Shown: positions 1 through 8,452, counted from the first letter of the stretch. The stretch is DNA of 64,000 nt from Actibacterium sp. XHP0104 (GCF_025751515.1 NZ_JAOWLE010000001.1:434001-498000); one strand, 5' to 3'. Numbers and translations are program-made. Notes: generated by a model not told the origin, from the sequence alone.

Positions 1-184
1 ATCCGCCATACTCCTCAGAGACATAGACGCCGCCCAGGCCCAGCTCGGCCACTTTCGACCACAGCTCTTTGGGGATGGTGCCCTGATTTTCCCATTCGCG
101 GGCATTTGGCGCGATATGTTCGGCCCCGAAATCGCGGGCCATTTCAAAAATCGCTTCCTGCTCTTCGCTGAGTGCAAAATCCAT
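1..184 (-). CDS. acyl-CoA dehydrogenase, N-terminal fragment cut by the window edge
   Basis: The frame opens at an ATG whose first base is 184 and runs off the left end of the window, giving 61 residues. It begins MDFALSEEQEAIFEMARDFG, which is the typical N-terminal helix of acyl-CoA dehydrogenases, followed by a motif around GGVYVSEEYGG. These flavoenzymes form a trans-2 double bond in acyl-CoA esters. The presence of mmsA about 3.4 kb away makes a branched-chain (isobutyryl-CoA) dehydrogenase of valine breakdown a reasonable guess, but the substrate cannot be read from this piece. Only the N-terminus is visible, and no FAD or catalytic Glu motif can be checked. Confidence 0.8.
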   Translation of the reverse strand, partial: MDFALSEEQEAIFEMARDFGAEHIAPNAREWENQGTIPKELWSKVAELGLGGVYVSEEYGG

Positions 185-295
185 GTGATCCTCCGCTGGC
201 GTCAAAAATTGAACGGATGTTAATTTAAGACTGTTGCACAAGTTTTGCAGGCCGAAACATGCAAAGGCAAGTGGAGGATTTTCAAAGCCGTTTTG

Positions 296-868
296 CTAAA
301 TTACCCGAACCTGTGCGCCGACGGGCACCAGGTCGAACAATTCGGCGATTTTGTCGTTGTAAAGACCGATACAGCCCGAGGACGACCGGCGCCCGATCTT
401 GCGCGTGTCATGGGTGCCGTGGATCAGGTAGGCGGGCCAGCTGAGATAGAGCGCATGTGTGCCCAGCGGGTTGCCGGGGCCTGCGGGCATGAATTCGGGC
501 AGGCTGGGGTCGCGCTCGCGCATGCTGGTGGTTGGGGTCCAGGTCGGGCCGACCTTCTTGCGCACGACCTCGGTGTAGCCGCGCTTGGTCAGGTCTTCGC
601 TCATCGGCACCGAGGTGGGGTAGAGGCGATAGTCCGCCCCATCGGCCGACCAGAAATGCAGCGCCCGCGAGGTGGTATCGGCCAGCAGGGTCACGCGGCC
701 AAGGCTGTCGAAATGGTCTTGCCAGTTCTGGGTGGCAAAGCTGGACACGTTATGGCGGGTGGGGGCCGGCTCGTCGGGGCCTGCGGTCAGCGCCTGGGCG
801 CGCAGGATCGACGGCGCGGCGATCAGGCCGGCGCTTGCGGTCAGGAAATGGCGGCGGGAAAGGGTCAT
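296..868 (-). CDS. L,D-transpeptidase (YkuD family), Tat-exported
   Basis: This 190-residue protein starts with a twin-arginine signal (SRRHFL at residues 4-9, then a hydrophobic stretch to about 24). The C-terminal half carries the YkuD signature: HGT at 150-152 and SSSGCIGL with the catalytic Cys at 166. The family makes 3-3 cross-links in peptidoglycan or attaches proteins to it in the periplasm, using the Cys as acyl acceptor. An AGGAGC ribosome site precedes the ATG by about 6 bases. The gene shares its orientation with both neighbours but is separated by about 80-110 bases on each side, so it is probably transcribed alone. The family call is firm, but the exact substrate is not known. 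Confidence 0.9.
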   Translation of the reverse strand: MTLSRRHFLTASAGLIAAPSILRAQALTAGPDEPAPTRHNVSSFATQNWQDHFDSLGRVTLLADTTSRALHFWSADGADYRLYPTSVPMSEDLTKRGYTEVVRKKVGPTWTPTTSMRERDPSLPEFMPAGPGNPLGTHALYLSWPAYLIHGTHDTRKIGRRSSSGCIGLYNDKIAELFDLVPVGAQVRVI

Positions 869-945
869 CGGGCTGCTCCTTTTCTTTTGCGCCTGACTGT
901 CAGGTCAGCGCATCCGGGTCCACTCAAATCCCCGTGTGTGGCGGG

Positions 946-2079
946 TTACAGCCCGTTCTGGAACTCGTCGATCAACAGGCGCACCACGTCGCGCAGCGCC
1001 TCGCGATCCTCTTTGCCATCGGCCAGCGCGGCCTCGTAGGTGCGGCGCTGGCGGTCGGCGCTGGTGCCATGGGCGATGATGTCGCGGGTGGCCTGCAATT
1101 CGGACAGGCATCCCAGCGCGGCGGCATCCTCGGACAAAAGCTCGATCATTTCCTCGACCAGTGCGGCCATCGGCGTGATGCAGCCCTGGCCCAGGTCGAT
1201 CAGCCCCTCGGTGATGCCGTAACGCTGGGCGCGCCAGCGGTTTTCGGCGATCAGGAACGGATCATAGAGGCGCCATTGCTGGTTGCGCTGTTTCAGCCGG
1301 TACAGCATCCGTGCCATGCATTGCGCCAGCGCCGCCAGCGACAGGGCGTGTTCCAGCTTGGGGCTGACGTCGCAGATCCGCACCTCGAGCGTGGGGAACC
1401 GGGCCGAGGGGCGCAGGTCCCACCAGATCTTGCTGCTGTCCTCGATCAGGTTCAGGTCGATCAGCGTGTCGACCATCTGGCGATAATGGTCCCAGCTTTG
1501 GGCGCGCGGCGGCAGGCCGGTGCGGGGCAGGTTGTCGAACACGGTCAGGCGATACGAGGCCAGGCCGGTGTCGATGCCCTGCCAGAACGGCGACGAGGTG
1601 CTGAGCGCCAGCAAGTGCGGCAGGAAATACGACATCTGGTTCATCAGGTCGATGCGGTCGGATTCGTCGTCGATGCCGATATGAACATGCATGCCGCAGA
1701 TCAGCATCCGCCGCGCGACGCCGGCCAGCAGCTTGCTCAGCTCGTTATAGCGCTGCTTGTCGGTATGGTGCTGCTGTTTCCAGTCGGCAAAGGGGTGGCA
1801 CGAGGCGGCGATCGGGGCCAGGCCGTGTTTGTCGGCGATGCGGGCGACGGTGCGGCGCAGGTGGCGCAGGTCGTCGCGGGCCTCGGACACGGTCTTGCAG
1901 ACATGAGTGCCGATCTCGACCTGGCATTGCAGGAACTCGGGGCTGAACTGGCCGGCCAGTTCGGCGGTGCATTCCTCCATCAGCTCGGCCGGCGCCATGG
2001 CCAGGGCGCAGGTCTCTTTGTCGACCAGCAGGTATTCCTCTTCGACGCCGATGGTGAAGGCGGGCATTGTTTTGGCCAT
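946..2079 (-). CDS. carboxylate-amine ligase, glutamate-cysteine ligase type 2 (YbdK/GCS2) family
   Basis: The chosen start ([11 protein letters not shown]) has an AGGGGGA ribosome site just upstream; an open frame continues further upstream but has no coding character. The 377-residue product shows the GCS2 pattern: [10 protein letters not shown] at 11-20, CGMHVHIGI at 128-136, and a later EVRICDVSP motif. The ATP-grasp-like fold ligates glutamate to an amine or cysteine. Members of this group have only weak gamma-glutamylcysteine synthetase activity in tests, so glutathione synthesis is not certain. The length matches the family (about 370-380). No linked glutathione synthetase gene is visible. 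Confidence 0.85.
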   Translation of the reverse strand: MAKTMPAFTIGVEEEYLLVDKETCALAMAPAELMEECTAELAGQFSPEFLQCQVEIGTHVCKTVSEARDDLRHLRRTVARIADKHGLAPIAASCHPFADWKQQHHTDKQRYNELSKLLAGVARRMLICGMHVHIGIDDESDRIDLMNQMSYFLPHLLALSTSSPFWQGIDTGLASYRLTVFDNLPRTGLPPRAQSWDHYRQMVDTLIDLNLIEDSSKIWWDLRPSARFPTLEVRICDVSPKLEHALSLAALAQCMARMLYRLKQRNQQWRLYDPFLIAENRWRAQRYGITEGLIDLGQGCITPMAALVEEMIELLSEDAAALGCLSELQATRDIIAHGTSADRQRRTYEAALADGKEDREALRDVVRLLIDEFQNGL

Positions 2080-2270
2080 GGGTGTGTCCCCCTGTTTTTG
2101 GCAGGTAAGCAAAGCCTTGGCCGCAGGTCCAGCGTTTAACCGTCGCAGGGACGGAAAATGGCGGCCTCTCGCGGGCTCTTGCGCGACTCGCGGCGGCGCA
2201 GTAATGGCGCGCGTGTTGCATCGTCCGGCGGCGCAGGGTCCGTCCGGACCGGCACCTTTCCGACAGTGTG

Positions 2271-2627
2271 ATGATGGCTCTGACAGAGTTTGACTGCACC
2301 CAATGTGGCGCCTGCTGTTTTGGTGGGCATGACCGCTATATCGTTCTGCTTGAACAGGACACCAACCGTAACATTCCGCCCGCACTGACCAATGAGATCG
2401 ACGGCCGGCGCTATATGAAGATGCAGAACGGGCATTGCGCGCAGCTTTGCGCGGCGCCCGGCGGCCAGCTGAACTGTGGCGTTTACGACCAGCGGCCCGA
2501 GGCGTGTCGGGCGTTCCGTTCGGGCAGTTTCGAATGCACCCGCGCCAGGATGCATCGGATGGCGCAGGCGGATGCCATGCGCATTGTTGCCGGATCAGGG
2601 ATTATGCCTGGGGCAGAGGTGGCATAG
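2271..2627 (+). CDS. YkgJ-type cysteine-cluster protein
   Basis: This small protein (about 118 residues) carries the cluster CTQCGACC close to its N-terminus, then further Cys residues in the pattern seen in the YkgJ / CxxCxxCC family, which is predicted to bind zinc or iron. Three candidate starts lie in a row (GTG at 2268, ATG at 2271 and 2274), and none has a strong ribosome site. The biochemical role of the family is unknown. It stands alone between a divergent ligase gene and an exported protein, so context gives no further hint. A similar cluster is found in proteins that assist flagellin lysine methylation, but nothing here supports that role. Confidence 0.75.
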   Translation: MMALTEFDCTQCGACCFGGHDRYIVLLEQDTNRNIPPALTNEIDGRRYMKMQNGHCAQLCAAPGGQLNCGVYDQRPEACRAFRSGSFECTRARMHRMAQADAMRIVAGSGIMPGAEVA

Positions 2628-2785
2628 CGCAAATAGCGCGAACAATGCCCATGTGCCGCTGCGGAATGTGGCGAAAATTTGTCTTTCTTAGTGATCAGTA
2701 AACTGCGTAAATATTCGCGCTTATGTTCCCGTCATGCCATTTCGTATGCGCGGGAGGTATCTAGTATTAACGGATGGGGGTTTAG

Positions 2786-3472
2786 ATGAACCGAATTGCA
2801 CTTAAATCCGCGATTGCGGCGCCGTTTGTCGCTGCGGTTGCCATGGCTGGCGCGAGCGCCGCCTCGGCTGCGGAAATCACGTTTGACCTGGCTGGCGGCG
2901 GTGGCTGGACCGCCGGGTCGTATTCCTGGACGGATATCGGCAGCGGAGTTTCGCTGACCGCGACCGGGCATCTGGAAAATGCAGATGGCAGTTTTGGCAA
3001 TCAGGTCTGGCTGGGCCAGTGGGGCAACGGTCTGGGCGTCGGGGTTGACTCGAACGACCAGCATTTCGTTGACAGCACGGGCCCGGATGAGCTGATCAAG
3101 CTGTCGTTCTCGGCTGCCGTATCGATCGTGTCGGCGACCTTTTCCTATTGGGACGGTGACGATGATTTCTCGTTCGGACGCTACACCGATGTCGGCGGCG
3201 TTCTGGGCTATACGCTGACGCTGTTTTCCAGCTGTGACGTGGTGTCCTGCGTGGGCGACGGGGGCAGCTTTGCGACCTCGGACAACCTGACCAGCTATGG
3301 CACGCATTCGCTGTTCTCGATCGGTGCGTCGGGCGATGGTGATGAATTCAAGCTCAAGTCGATCACCGTGTCCTACATGCCGCCGTCGATCGTTCCGCTG
3401 CCGGCCGGTGCGCCGCTGCTGCTGGGCGGGCTGGGTGTGCTGGCGGCCCTGCGGCGCCGCAAAAAGGCCTGA
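2786..3472 (+). CDS. exported protein with VPLPA-CTERM sorting signal
   Basis: The 228-residue protein has a Sec signal peptide (cleavage likely after ASAASAA near residue 29), a Gly/Ser/Asp-rich body without recognised domain, and a C-terminal sorting tail starting VPLPAGAPLLLGGLG near residue 203 that ends in the basic patch RRRKK. This tripartite tail (short motif, hydrophobic helix, positive end) is the PEP-CTERM-like signal of the VPLPA class, processed by a dedicated exosortase in many Rhodobacterales and usually tied to exopolysaccharide or biofilm. A GGGGG ribosome site precedes the ATG. No exosortase gene is in the window. Surface anchoring or release is inferred from the tail alone. 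Confidence 0.85.
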   Translation: MNRIALKSAIAAPFVAAVAMAGASAASAAEITFDLAGGGGWTAGSYSWTDIGSGVSLTATGHLENADGSFGNQVWLGQWGNGLGVGVDSNDQHFVDSTGPDELIKLSFSAAVSIVSATFSYWDGDDDFSFGRYTDVGGVLGYTLTLFSSCDVVSCVGDGGSFATSDNLTSYGTHSLFSIGASGDGDEFKLKSITVSYMPPSIVPLPAGAPLLLGGLGVLAALRRRKKA

Positions 3473-3490
3473 GCCAGATCTGAAAACGAA

Positions 3491-3516
3491 AAAAGGCGCC
3501 GTTTCCGGCGCCTTTT
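3491..3516. terminator. bidirectional rho-independent terminator
   Basis: Ten-base perfect arms AAAAGGCGCC and GGCGCCTTTT enclose a 6-base loop. A-rich sequence on one side and T-rich on the other make it work for both the upstream exported-protein gene and the converging mmsA gene. Confidence 0.85.
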
Positions 3517-3536
3517 CTCTTTTGGGCGGGGGGTCG

Positions 3537-5036
3537 TTAGTCCATCGCTTTGAAGTGGAATTCGCCGCCTTCCTTGATACCCGAGAACCAGCGCGCCGTG
3601 ACGGTTTTGGTTTTCGTGTAGAAACGGAATGCGTCGGGGCCGTACTGGTTGAGATCGCCAAAGCCCGATTTCTTCCAGCCGCCAAAGGTGAAGTACGACA
3701 GCGGAACCGGGATCGGGAAGTTGATCCCCACCATGCCGACATTCACGCGGCTGGCAAAGTCGCGCGCGGTGTCGCCATCGGCGGTGTAGATCGAGGTGCC
3801 GTTGCCGTATTCGTTGCCCGACACCAGGTCCAGCGCTTCCTCGTACGATTCAGCGCGGACGGTCGACAGGACGGGGCCAAAGATTTCCTCTTTGTAGATG
3901 TCCATGTCGGGGGTGACGCGGTCGAACAGGCTGGGGCCGACAAAGAAGCCGTCTTCATAGCCCTGCAGGCTGAAGTCGCGGCCGTCGATGACCAGCTCGG
4001 CGCCTTGCTTGACACCCGAGTCGACCAGGCCGTTGATGCGCTGCTTGGCGGCGGCGGTGATGACCGGGCCGAAATCGACGCCTTCACCAGCGGTGTAGGG
4101 GCCAACTTTCAGCTTTTCGATACGGGGCACCAGTGCCTCGATCAGGCGGTCGGCGGTTTCCTCGCCCACCGGCACGGCAACCGAGATCGCCATGCAGCGT
4201 TCGCCGGCCGCGCCGAAACCGGCACCCACCAGCGCGTCGGCGGCCTTGTCGAGGTCGGCGTCGGGCATGATGATCATGTGGTTCTTGGCACCGCCAAAGC
4301 ACTGGGCGCGTTTGCCGTTCGCGGTGGCGCGGCTATAGATATACTGCGCGATCGAGGTCGAGCCGACAAAAGCCACGGCCTGGATGGTTTCGTTGTCCAG
4401 CAGCGCATCGACCGACTCTTTGTCGCCGTGCACAACCTGCAGCACACCCTCGGGCAGGCCGGCTTCGATGATCATCTCGGCCAGCATCATGGCGGTGGTG
4501 GGCACACGCTCGGACGGCTTGAGGATCATGGCGTTGCCACAGACCAGCGCGCCGGCCAGTTTCCACAGCGGGATCATCGCGGGGAAGTTGAACGGGGTGA
4601 TGCCGGCGACCACGCCCAGGGGCTGGCGCATCGAGTAGAGGTCGATGCCGGGGCCGCCATTGTCGACGAACTCACCCTTCAGCAGGTGCGGGGCACCCAT
4701 GCAGAATTCGACCACTTCCAGGCCGCGCTGAACGTCGCCGCGGGCGTCGGGCAGGGTTTTGCCGTGTTCGCGGCTGACGGCCTCGGCCAGCTTGTCCATG
4801 TCGCGGTTGATGAGGTCAGCGAACTTCATCATCACGCGGGCGCGGCGCTGGGGGTTGGTGGCGGCCCAGGCCTTCTGGGCCTCGGCGGCCTTGGCGACGG
4901 CGGCGTCGACTTCGGCTTTGGTGGCCAGCGGCACCTTGGCCTGCACTTCGCCGGTGGCGGGGTTGAAGACGTCGGCAAAGCGACCCGAGGTGCCGGCCAC
5001 GTGCTGACCGTCGATGAAATGGCAGAGTTCTTGCAT
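3537..5036 (-). CDS. mmsA: methylmalonate-semialdehyde dehydrogenase, CoA-acylating
   Basis: The enzyme oxidises (methyl)malonate semialdehyde to propionyl- or acetyl-CoA with NAD and CoA, the last step of valine (and inositol) breakdown in the cytoplasm. The 499-residue product has the aldehyde dehydrogenase core: TPFNFP with Asn150, VGST near 224, and GERCM with the catalytic Cys at 281. An Asn (AKNHM, residue 252) stands where other aldehyde dehydrogenases carry the general-base Glu, as is typical of this CoA-dependent group. The start at 5036 is set by an AGGAGG site; an upstream in-frame ATG at 5078 lacks one. A LysR regulator is divergent, 102 bases away, and is the obvious candidate regulator. 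Confidence 0.95.
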   Translation of the reverse strand: MQELCHFIDGQHVAGTSGRFADVFNPATGEVQAKVPLATKAEVDAAVAKAAEAQKAWAATNPQRRARVMMKFADLINRDMDKLAEAVSREHGKTLPDARGDVQRGLEVVEFCMGAPHLLKGEFVDNGGPGIDLYSMRQPLGVVAGITPFNFPAMIPLWKLAGALVCGNAMILKPSERVPTTAMMLAEMIIEAGLPEGVLQVVHGDKESVDALLDNETIQAVAFVGSTSIAQYIYSRATANGKRAQCFGGAKNHMIIMPDADLDKAADALVGAGFGAAGERCMAISVAVPVGEETADRLIEALVPRIEKLKVGPYTAGEGVDFGPVITAAAKQRINGLVDSGVKQGAELVIDGRDFSLQGYEDGFFVGPSLFDRVTPDMDIYKEEIFGPVLSTVRAESYEEALDLVSGNEYGNGTSIYTADGDTARDFASRVNVGMVGINFPIPVPLSYFTFGGWKKSGFGDLNQYGPDAFRFYTKTKTVTARWFSGIKEGGEFHFKAMD

Positions 5037-5072
5037 GGAATCCTCCTGAATATCCTGAAGACGAGAATAGCC

Positions 5073-5090
5073 TTGCAATTTTCAATGCAA
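5073..5090. promoter_or_regulatory. candidate LysR operator between mmsA and its divergent regulator
   Basis: The intergenic region holds the inverted repeat TTGCA-N8-TGCAA (TTGCAATTTTCAATGCAA), and a further TTTTGCAA occurs at 5113-5120. Arms, spacing and position between divergent genes fit a LysR-type site. Binding is inferred, not shown. Confidence 0.45.
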
Positions 5091-5138
5091 AAGAAGCAGT
5101 ATTCCAAAAAGGTTTTGCAATAATAGGGGTACGACGGG

Positions 5139-6059
5139 ATGGAACCCAACTGGGACGATATGCGGGTCTTTCTGGCCGTGGCACGGGCCGAAAGCCTGTC
5201 GGGCGCCGGAAAAACGCTGAAACTCGACCCCGCGACCGTGGGGCGGCGCATCCAGCGGCTGGAAGAGGGGCTGGGCGTGCCGCTCTTTGCCAAGTCGCCG
5301 CAGGGCTATACCCTCAGCGCCGAGGGCGAGCGGATGCTGACCCGCGCCGAACAGGCCGAACAGGCCATCGCCCTGGCCGCCGACGAGATCACCGGGCAAG
5401 AGGGCCATATCAGGGGCGCCATCCGCATCGGGGCGCCCGATGGCTGTGCCAGCTATGTGTTGCCGCAGGTCTGTGCGCGGATCTGTGACCGCCATCCCGG
5501 GCTTGAGGTGCAGATCCTGTCCTTGCCGCGGGTCGTCAACCTGTCGCGGCGCGAGGCCGACATGGCGATCACCGTCAGCCCGCCCAATGCCGGACGTCTG
5601 ACCGTTCAGAAGATCACGGATTACAAGCTGCACCTGGCCGCCAGCCGTCGCTATCTGAAACGCAGCCCGCCGATCGAAACCCTGGCGGATCTGCGCGGCC
5701 ACCGCACCGTCGGCTATATTCAGGACATGATCTTTGACAAGGAACTGGACTATCTGTCAGAGGTTCCCATCGACCCGCCGCTGCTGGTGTCGAACTCTAT
5801 CACCGTTCAGATGAACTATATCCGCCAGCATGCCGGGCTTGGCATCGTGCATGACTTTGCCCTGCCGACGGTGCGCAATGTGCTGCGGATTCTGACCGAT
5901 CAGCTGTCGCTGACCCGGTCGTTCTATCTGGTTCGTCATGCTGATGACCGCAAGGTCGAGCGTCTGAACCGCTTTGCCGCCGAGCTGGTGGACGAGGTGC
6001 GGCGTGAAGTCGCGCGGCTTGAGCAGATCAATGATCGTGAAGACATGACAGTTACTTGA
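5139..6059 (+). CDS. LysR-family transcriptional regulator (probable mmsA regulator)
   Basis: The 306-residue protein has the N-terminal LysR winged helix-turn-helix (about residues 1-65; the recognition segment includes DPATVGRRIQRLEEGLGVPLF) and the periplasmic-binding-like effector domain from about residue 90. Its N-terminus, MEPNWDDMRVFLAVARAESL, is characteristic of a LysR subgroup that often sits beside aldehyde or acyl-CoA dehydrogenase genes. It is divergent from mmsA with a short shared promoter region, which suggests control of mmsA in response to a valine-pathway intermediate. That target is inferred from position only. Confidence 0.88.
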   Translation: MEPNWDDMRVFLAVARAESLSGAGKTLKLDPATVGRRIQRLEEGLGVPLFAKSPQGYTLSAEGERMLTRAEQAEQAIALAADEITGQEGHIRGAIRIGAPDGCASYVLPQVCARICDRHPGLEVQILSLPRVVNLSRREADMAITVSPPNAGRLTVQKITDYKLHLAASRRYLKRSPPIETLADLRGHRTVGYIQDMIFDKELDYLSEVPIDPPLLVSNSITVQMNYIRQHAGLGIVHDFALPTVRNVLRILTDQLSLTRSFYLVRHADDRKVERLNRFAAELVDEVRREVARLEQINDREDMTVT

Positions 6060-6064
6060 CAGAA

Positions 6065-6083
6065 CCTCGCCGTTAAGGCGAGG
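6065..6083 (+). terminator. hairpin after the LysR gene, no T-tract
   Basis: CCTCGCC and GGCGAGG form a 7-base stem with loop GTTAA six bases after the LysR stop codon. There is no run of T after it, so it is a weak terminator or an mRNA 3' stabiliser. Confidence 0.4.
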
Positions 6084-6113
6084 GTTGAGGAAAGCACAGG
6101 GAGGCTCGCTTAC

Positions 6114-6548
6114 ATGCAAGTTCAGCACATTCTCAAATCCAAACCCGAAGGTGGCATCATCACCATCGCTCCTGGCACGACCGTGGCGGATGCCGCTGCG
6201 ATTCTGTCGCAAAAGCGGATCGGTTCGTTGGTGGTTTCGGCGGATGGTGAGACTGTCACGGGTATCATTTCCGAGCGCGACATCGTTCGCGAGTTGGGGC
6301 GCCGTGGCCCGGCCTGCATGTCGGACAAAGTCGATGACCTGATGACCAAAGAGGTGATCGGCTGCCGCATGGATCAGGACGCCCAAAGCGTTCTGCAACA
6401 GATGTCCGATGGCCGTTTCCGCCACATGCCGGTGATGGATGGCGACAAGATGGTCGGCCTGATCTCGATCGGTGACGTGGTCAAGGCCCGCCTGTCGGAA
6501 CTGACGATGGAAAAAGACGCCCTGCAAGACATGATCATGGGCCGCTGA
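6114..6548 (+). CDS. two-CBS-domain protein
   Basis: The 144-residue protein consists almost entirely of a CBS pair: the first domain covers about residues 5-65 (TVADAAAILSQKRIGSLVV, then GIISERDIVREL) and the second about 75-138 (SVLQQMSDGRFRHMPVMDGDKMVGLISIGDVVK). Such stand-alone pairs bind adenine nucleotides such as AMP, ATP or S-adenosylmethionine and act as energy sensors, but the partner is unknown. A GGGAGG site precedes the ATG. It lies 67 bases upstream of coaD in the same direction, so cotranscription is possible. Confidence 0.9.
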   Translation: MQVQHILKSKPEGGIITIAPGTTVADAAAILSQKRIGSLVVSADGETVTGIISERDIVRELGRRGPACMSDKVDDLMTKEVIGCRMDQDAQSVLQQMSDGRFRHMPVMDGDKMVGLISIGDVVKARLSELTMEKDALQDMIMGR

Positions 6549-6615
6549 ACAGCGGCCCTTGCAAAGTCTGACGTAATATTGTTGCCTTCGAGAAAACAGA
6601 ACGAGGGGAACACAT

Positions 6616-7116
6616 ATGCGGATCGGCCTTTATCCCGGCACATTCGACCCGATTACACTGGGCCATATCGATATCATCAAGCGCGCGTCCACGCTGGTTG
6701 ACCGCTTGGTGGTCGGTGTGGCCATCAACCGCGACAAGGGGCCGCTTTTCTCGCTGGAAGAGCGCGTTGCCATGGTCGAGGCCGAATGCGCCAAGATGAC
6801 CGTGCCCGGCGGGCCGGAATTCGTTGTGCATCCGTTCGAGAACCTGCTGATCGACTGTGCCCATGACGTGGGTGCGTCGATGATCATCCGCGGCCTGCGC
6901 GCGGTGGCCGATTTCGAATATGAATTCCAGATGGTCGGGATGAACCGCGCGCTGGATTCCAGCGTCGAGACGGTGTTCCTGATGGCCGATGCGCGCCGGC
7001 AGGCGATCGCATCCAAGCTGGTCAAGGAAATCTGCCGGCTGGGGGGTGATGTGTCGAAATTCGTGCCCGACGAGGTCAACACCGCCCTGATGGAGCGGCT
7101 GCACGGCAAGGCTTAG
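6616..7116 (+). CDS. coaD: phosphopantetheine adenylyltransferase
   Basis: CoaD transfers AMP from ATP to 4'-phosphopantetheine, the penultimate step of coenzyme A synthesis in the cytoplasm. The 166-residue product has the family length. It shows the nucleotidyltransferase motif YPGTFDPITLGH (TLGH at 14-17), the GLRAVADFEYE segment near 95 and a C-terminal ASKLVKEIC stretch where the ATP-binding loop lies. A GAGGGGAA ribosome site precedes the ATG. Its stop codon overlaps by four bases the stop end of a small convergent gene on the other strand. Confidence 0.95.
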   Translation: MRIGLYPGTFDPITLGHIDIIKRASTLVDRLVVGVAINRDKGPLFSLEERVAMVEAECAKMTVPGGPEFVVHPFENLLIDCAHDVGASMIIRGLRAVADFEYEFQMVGMNRALDSSVETVFLMADARRQAIASKLVKEICRLGGDVSKFVPDEVNTALMERLHGKA

Positions 7117-7256
7117 CGCCAGAACGCCAGGTAGTCGATCAGATCGACCATCTTGCGGGCCAGGAACATGCTGGCCTGCCCATCATTTGCAACCTGATCG
7201 GCGATCAGGCCGACTGCTATCAGCAGCGCAAGGATGAGGGCGGACCGGTTGCTCAT
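7113..7256 (-). CDS. small single-span membrane protein next to gap (47 aa)
   Basis: A 48-codon frame starts MSNRSALILALLIAVGLIAD and ends DLIDYLAFWR. Residues 5-21 form one hydrophobic segment, followed by a short amphipathic tail rich in Leu and aromatic residues (FLARKMVDLIDYLAFWR). It lies in the 178-base space between coaD and gap, in the same direction as gap and about 40 bases beyond its stop. I recall similar 45-50-residue proteins with a FLARK-(hydrophobic)-AFWR ending beside gap in other Rhodobacterales, which argues for a real gene. No function is known. Confidence 0.65.
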   Translation of the reverse strand: MSNRSALILALLIAVGLIADQVANDGQASMFLARKMVDLIDYLAFWR

Positions 7257-7294
7257 GTCAGGGCAGGGCGCGCCGGGGCGCGCCCTATGCGATC

Positions 7295-8293
7295 TTACTT
7301 GTTGGCCATCAGCACGGCCAGGTCGGCCATGCGGCAGCTAAAGCCCCATTCGTTGTCATACCAGGCCAGCACGCGCACCAGGCGGCCGCCGATGACCTTG
7401 GTCTGGTCGGCGGCGAAATACGAGCTTTCGGTGGTGTGGTTGAAATCGACCGACACCAGCTTTTCCTCGGTATAGCCCAGGATGCCTTTCATGGCGCCCT
7501 CGGAGGCCTCTTTGATGATGGCGTTCACGTCGGCTTCGGTCACGTCTTTCTGAGCGATGAAGGTCAGGTCAACGGCCGACACGTTCGGCGTGGGCACGCG
7601 CACGGCCGAGCCGTCGAGCTTGCCTTTCAGGGCGGGCAGCACTTCGCCCAGGGCCTTGGCGGCGCCGGTCGAGGTGGGGATCATCGACATGGCGGCGGCG
7701 CGGGCGCGATACAGGTCCTTGTGGCGGCGGTCCAGCGTCGGCTGGTCGCCGGTATAGGCGTGGATCGTGGTCATGATGCCCGATTCAATGCCGATGGCGT
7801 TGTGCAGCGCCTTGGCCACCGGGGCCAGGCAGTTGGTGGTGCACGACCCGTTCGACACCATCGTGTCGGCGGCGGTCAGCTCGTCATCGTTGACGCCCAC
7901 GACCACGGTGCGGTCGACGTTCTTGGCAGGGGCCGAGATCAGCACCTTTTTCGCGCCCTGGCCCAGGTGCACCTTGGCCTTTTCGCCATCGTTGAACTTG
8001 CCGGTGCATTCCAGAACCACGTCGCAGCCCGACCAGTCCAGTTCGGTCGGCTCGTAGGTCGAGAAGACCTTCATCGGGCCGGCGCCCATATCCATCGTGT
8101 CGCCGTCGACGGTGATCTTGTTGGGGAAGCGGCCATGCACGCTGTCATAGCGCATCAGGTGGGCGGCGGTCTCGATCGGGCCGGTGGCGTTGATCTTGAC
8201 GACCTTCACGTCCTCGCGGCCGGACTCGACGATATGGGCCAGGGTGCAGCGGCCGATACGGCCATAGCCATTGATGCCAACAGTGATGGTCAT
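7295..8293 (-). CDS. gap: glyceraldehyde-3-phosphate dehydrogenase, type I
   Basis: The enzyme interconverts glyceraldehyde 3-phosphate and 1,3-bisphosphoglycerate with NAD(P). The start MTITVGINGYGRIG at 8293 gives the Rossmann motif GINGYGRIGR at residues 7-16; the open frame upstream of it is not coding-like. The catalytic SCTTNC has Cys151, and the partner His178 is in TTIHAYT. Length 332 is typical. tkt lies 242 bases upstream in the same direction, a common pairing of sugar-phosphate enzymes. The intervening region holds three LacI-type half-palindromes, suggesting carbon-source control. Confidence 0.96.
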   Translation of the reverse strand: MTITVGINGYGRIGRCTLAHIVESGREDVKVVKINATGPIETAAHLMRYDSVHGRFPNKITVDGDTMDMGAGPMKVFSTYEPTELDWSGCDVVLECTGKFNDGEKAKVHLGQGAKKVLISAPAKNVDRTVVVGVNDDELTAADTMVSNGSCTTNCLAPVAKALHNAIGIESGIMTTIHAYTGDQPTLDRRHKDLYRARAAAMSMIPTSTGAAKALGEVLPALKGKLDGSAVRVPTPNVSAVDLTFIAQKDVTEADVNAIIKEASEGAMKGILGYTEEKLVSVDFNHTTESSYFAADQTKVIGGRLVRVLAWYDNEWGFSCRMADLAVLMANK

Positions 8294-8386
8294 GTTCACA
8301 AACTCCGTGTTCGCTGATGTCGCGTTGGGGGCTGAATACCCCCGTTGCGCCGTATTAGAAAGGCGCAAAGGCGTTCGGGTGCGGGC

Positions 8387-8452
8387 TGTTAGCGCAAATT
8401 TCCGTGGGGTGCGGCGTGGTGGCGCTAACGCCACGGGGTGCGACCGCTAACG
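8387..8452. promoter_or_regulatory. cluster of three LacI-type operator-like sites upstream of gap
   Basis: Three 14-base matches to the palindrome TGTTAGCGCTAACA occur at 8387-8400 (TGTTAGCGCAAATT), 8417-8430 (TGGTGGCGCTAACG) and 8439-8452 (TGCGACCGCTAACG), each with one well-kept half-site. Centres are 30 and 22 bases apart. They lie upstream of a possible -10 (TAATAC on the minus strand, 8357-8352). As I recall, the LacI-family regulator CceR of Rhodobacter controls central carbon genes through a motif of this kind. Assignment to it is inference. Confidence 0.45.
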
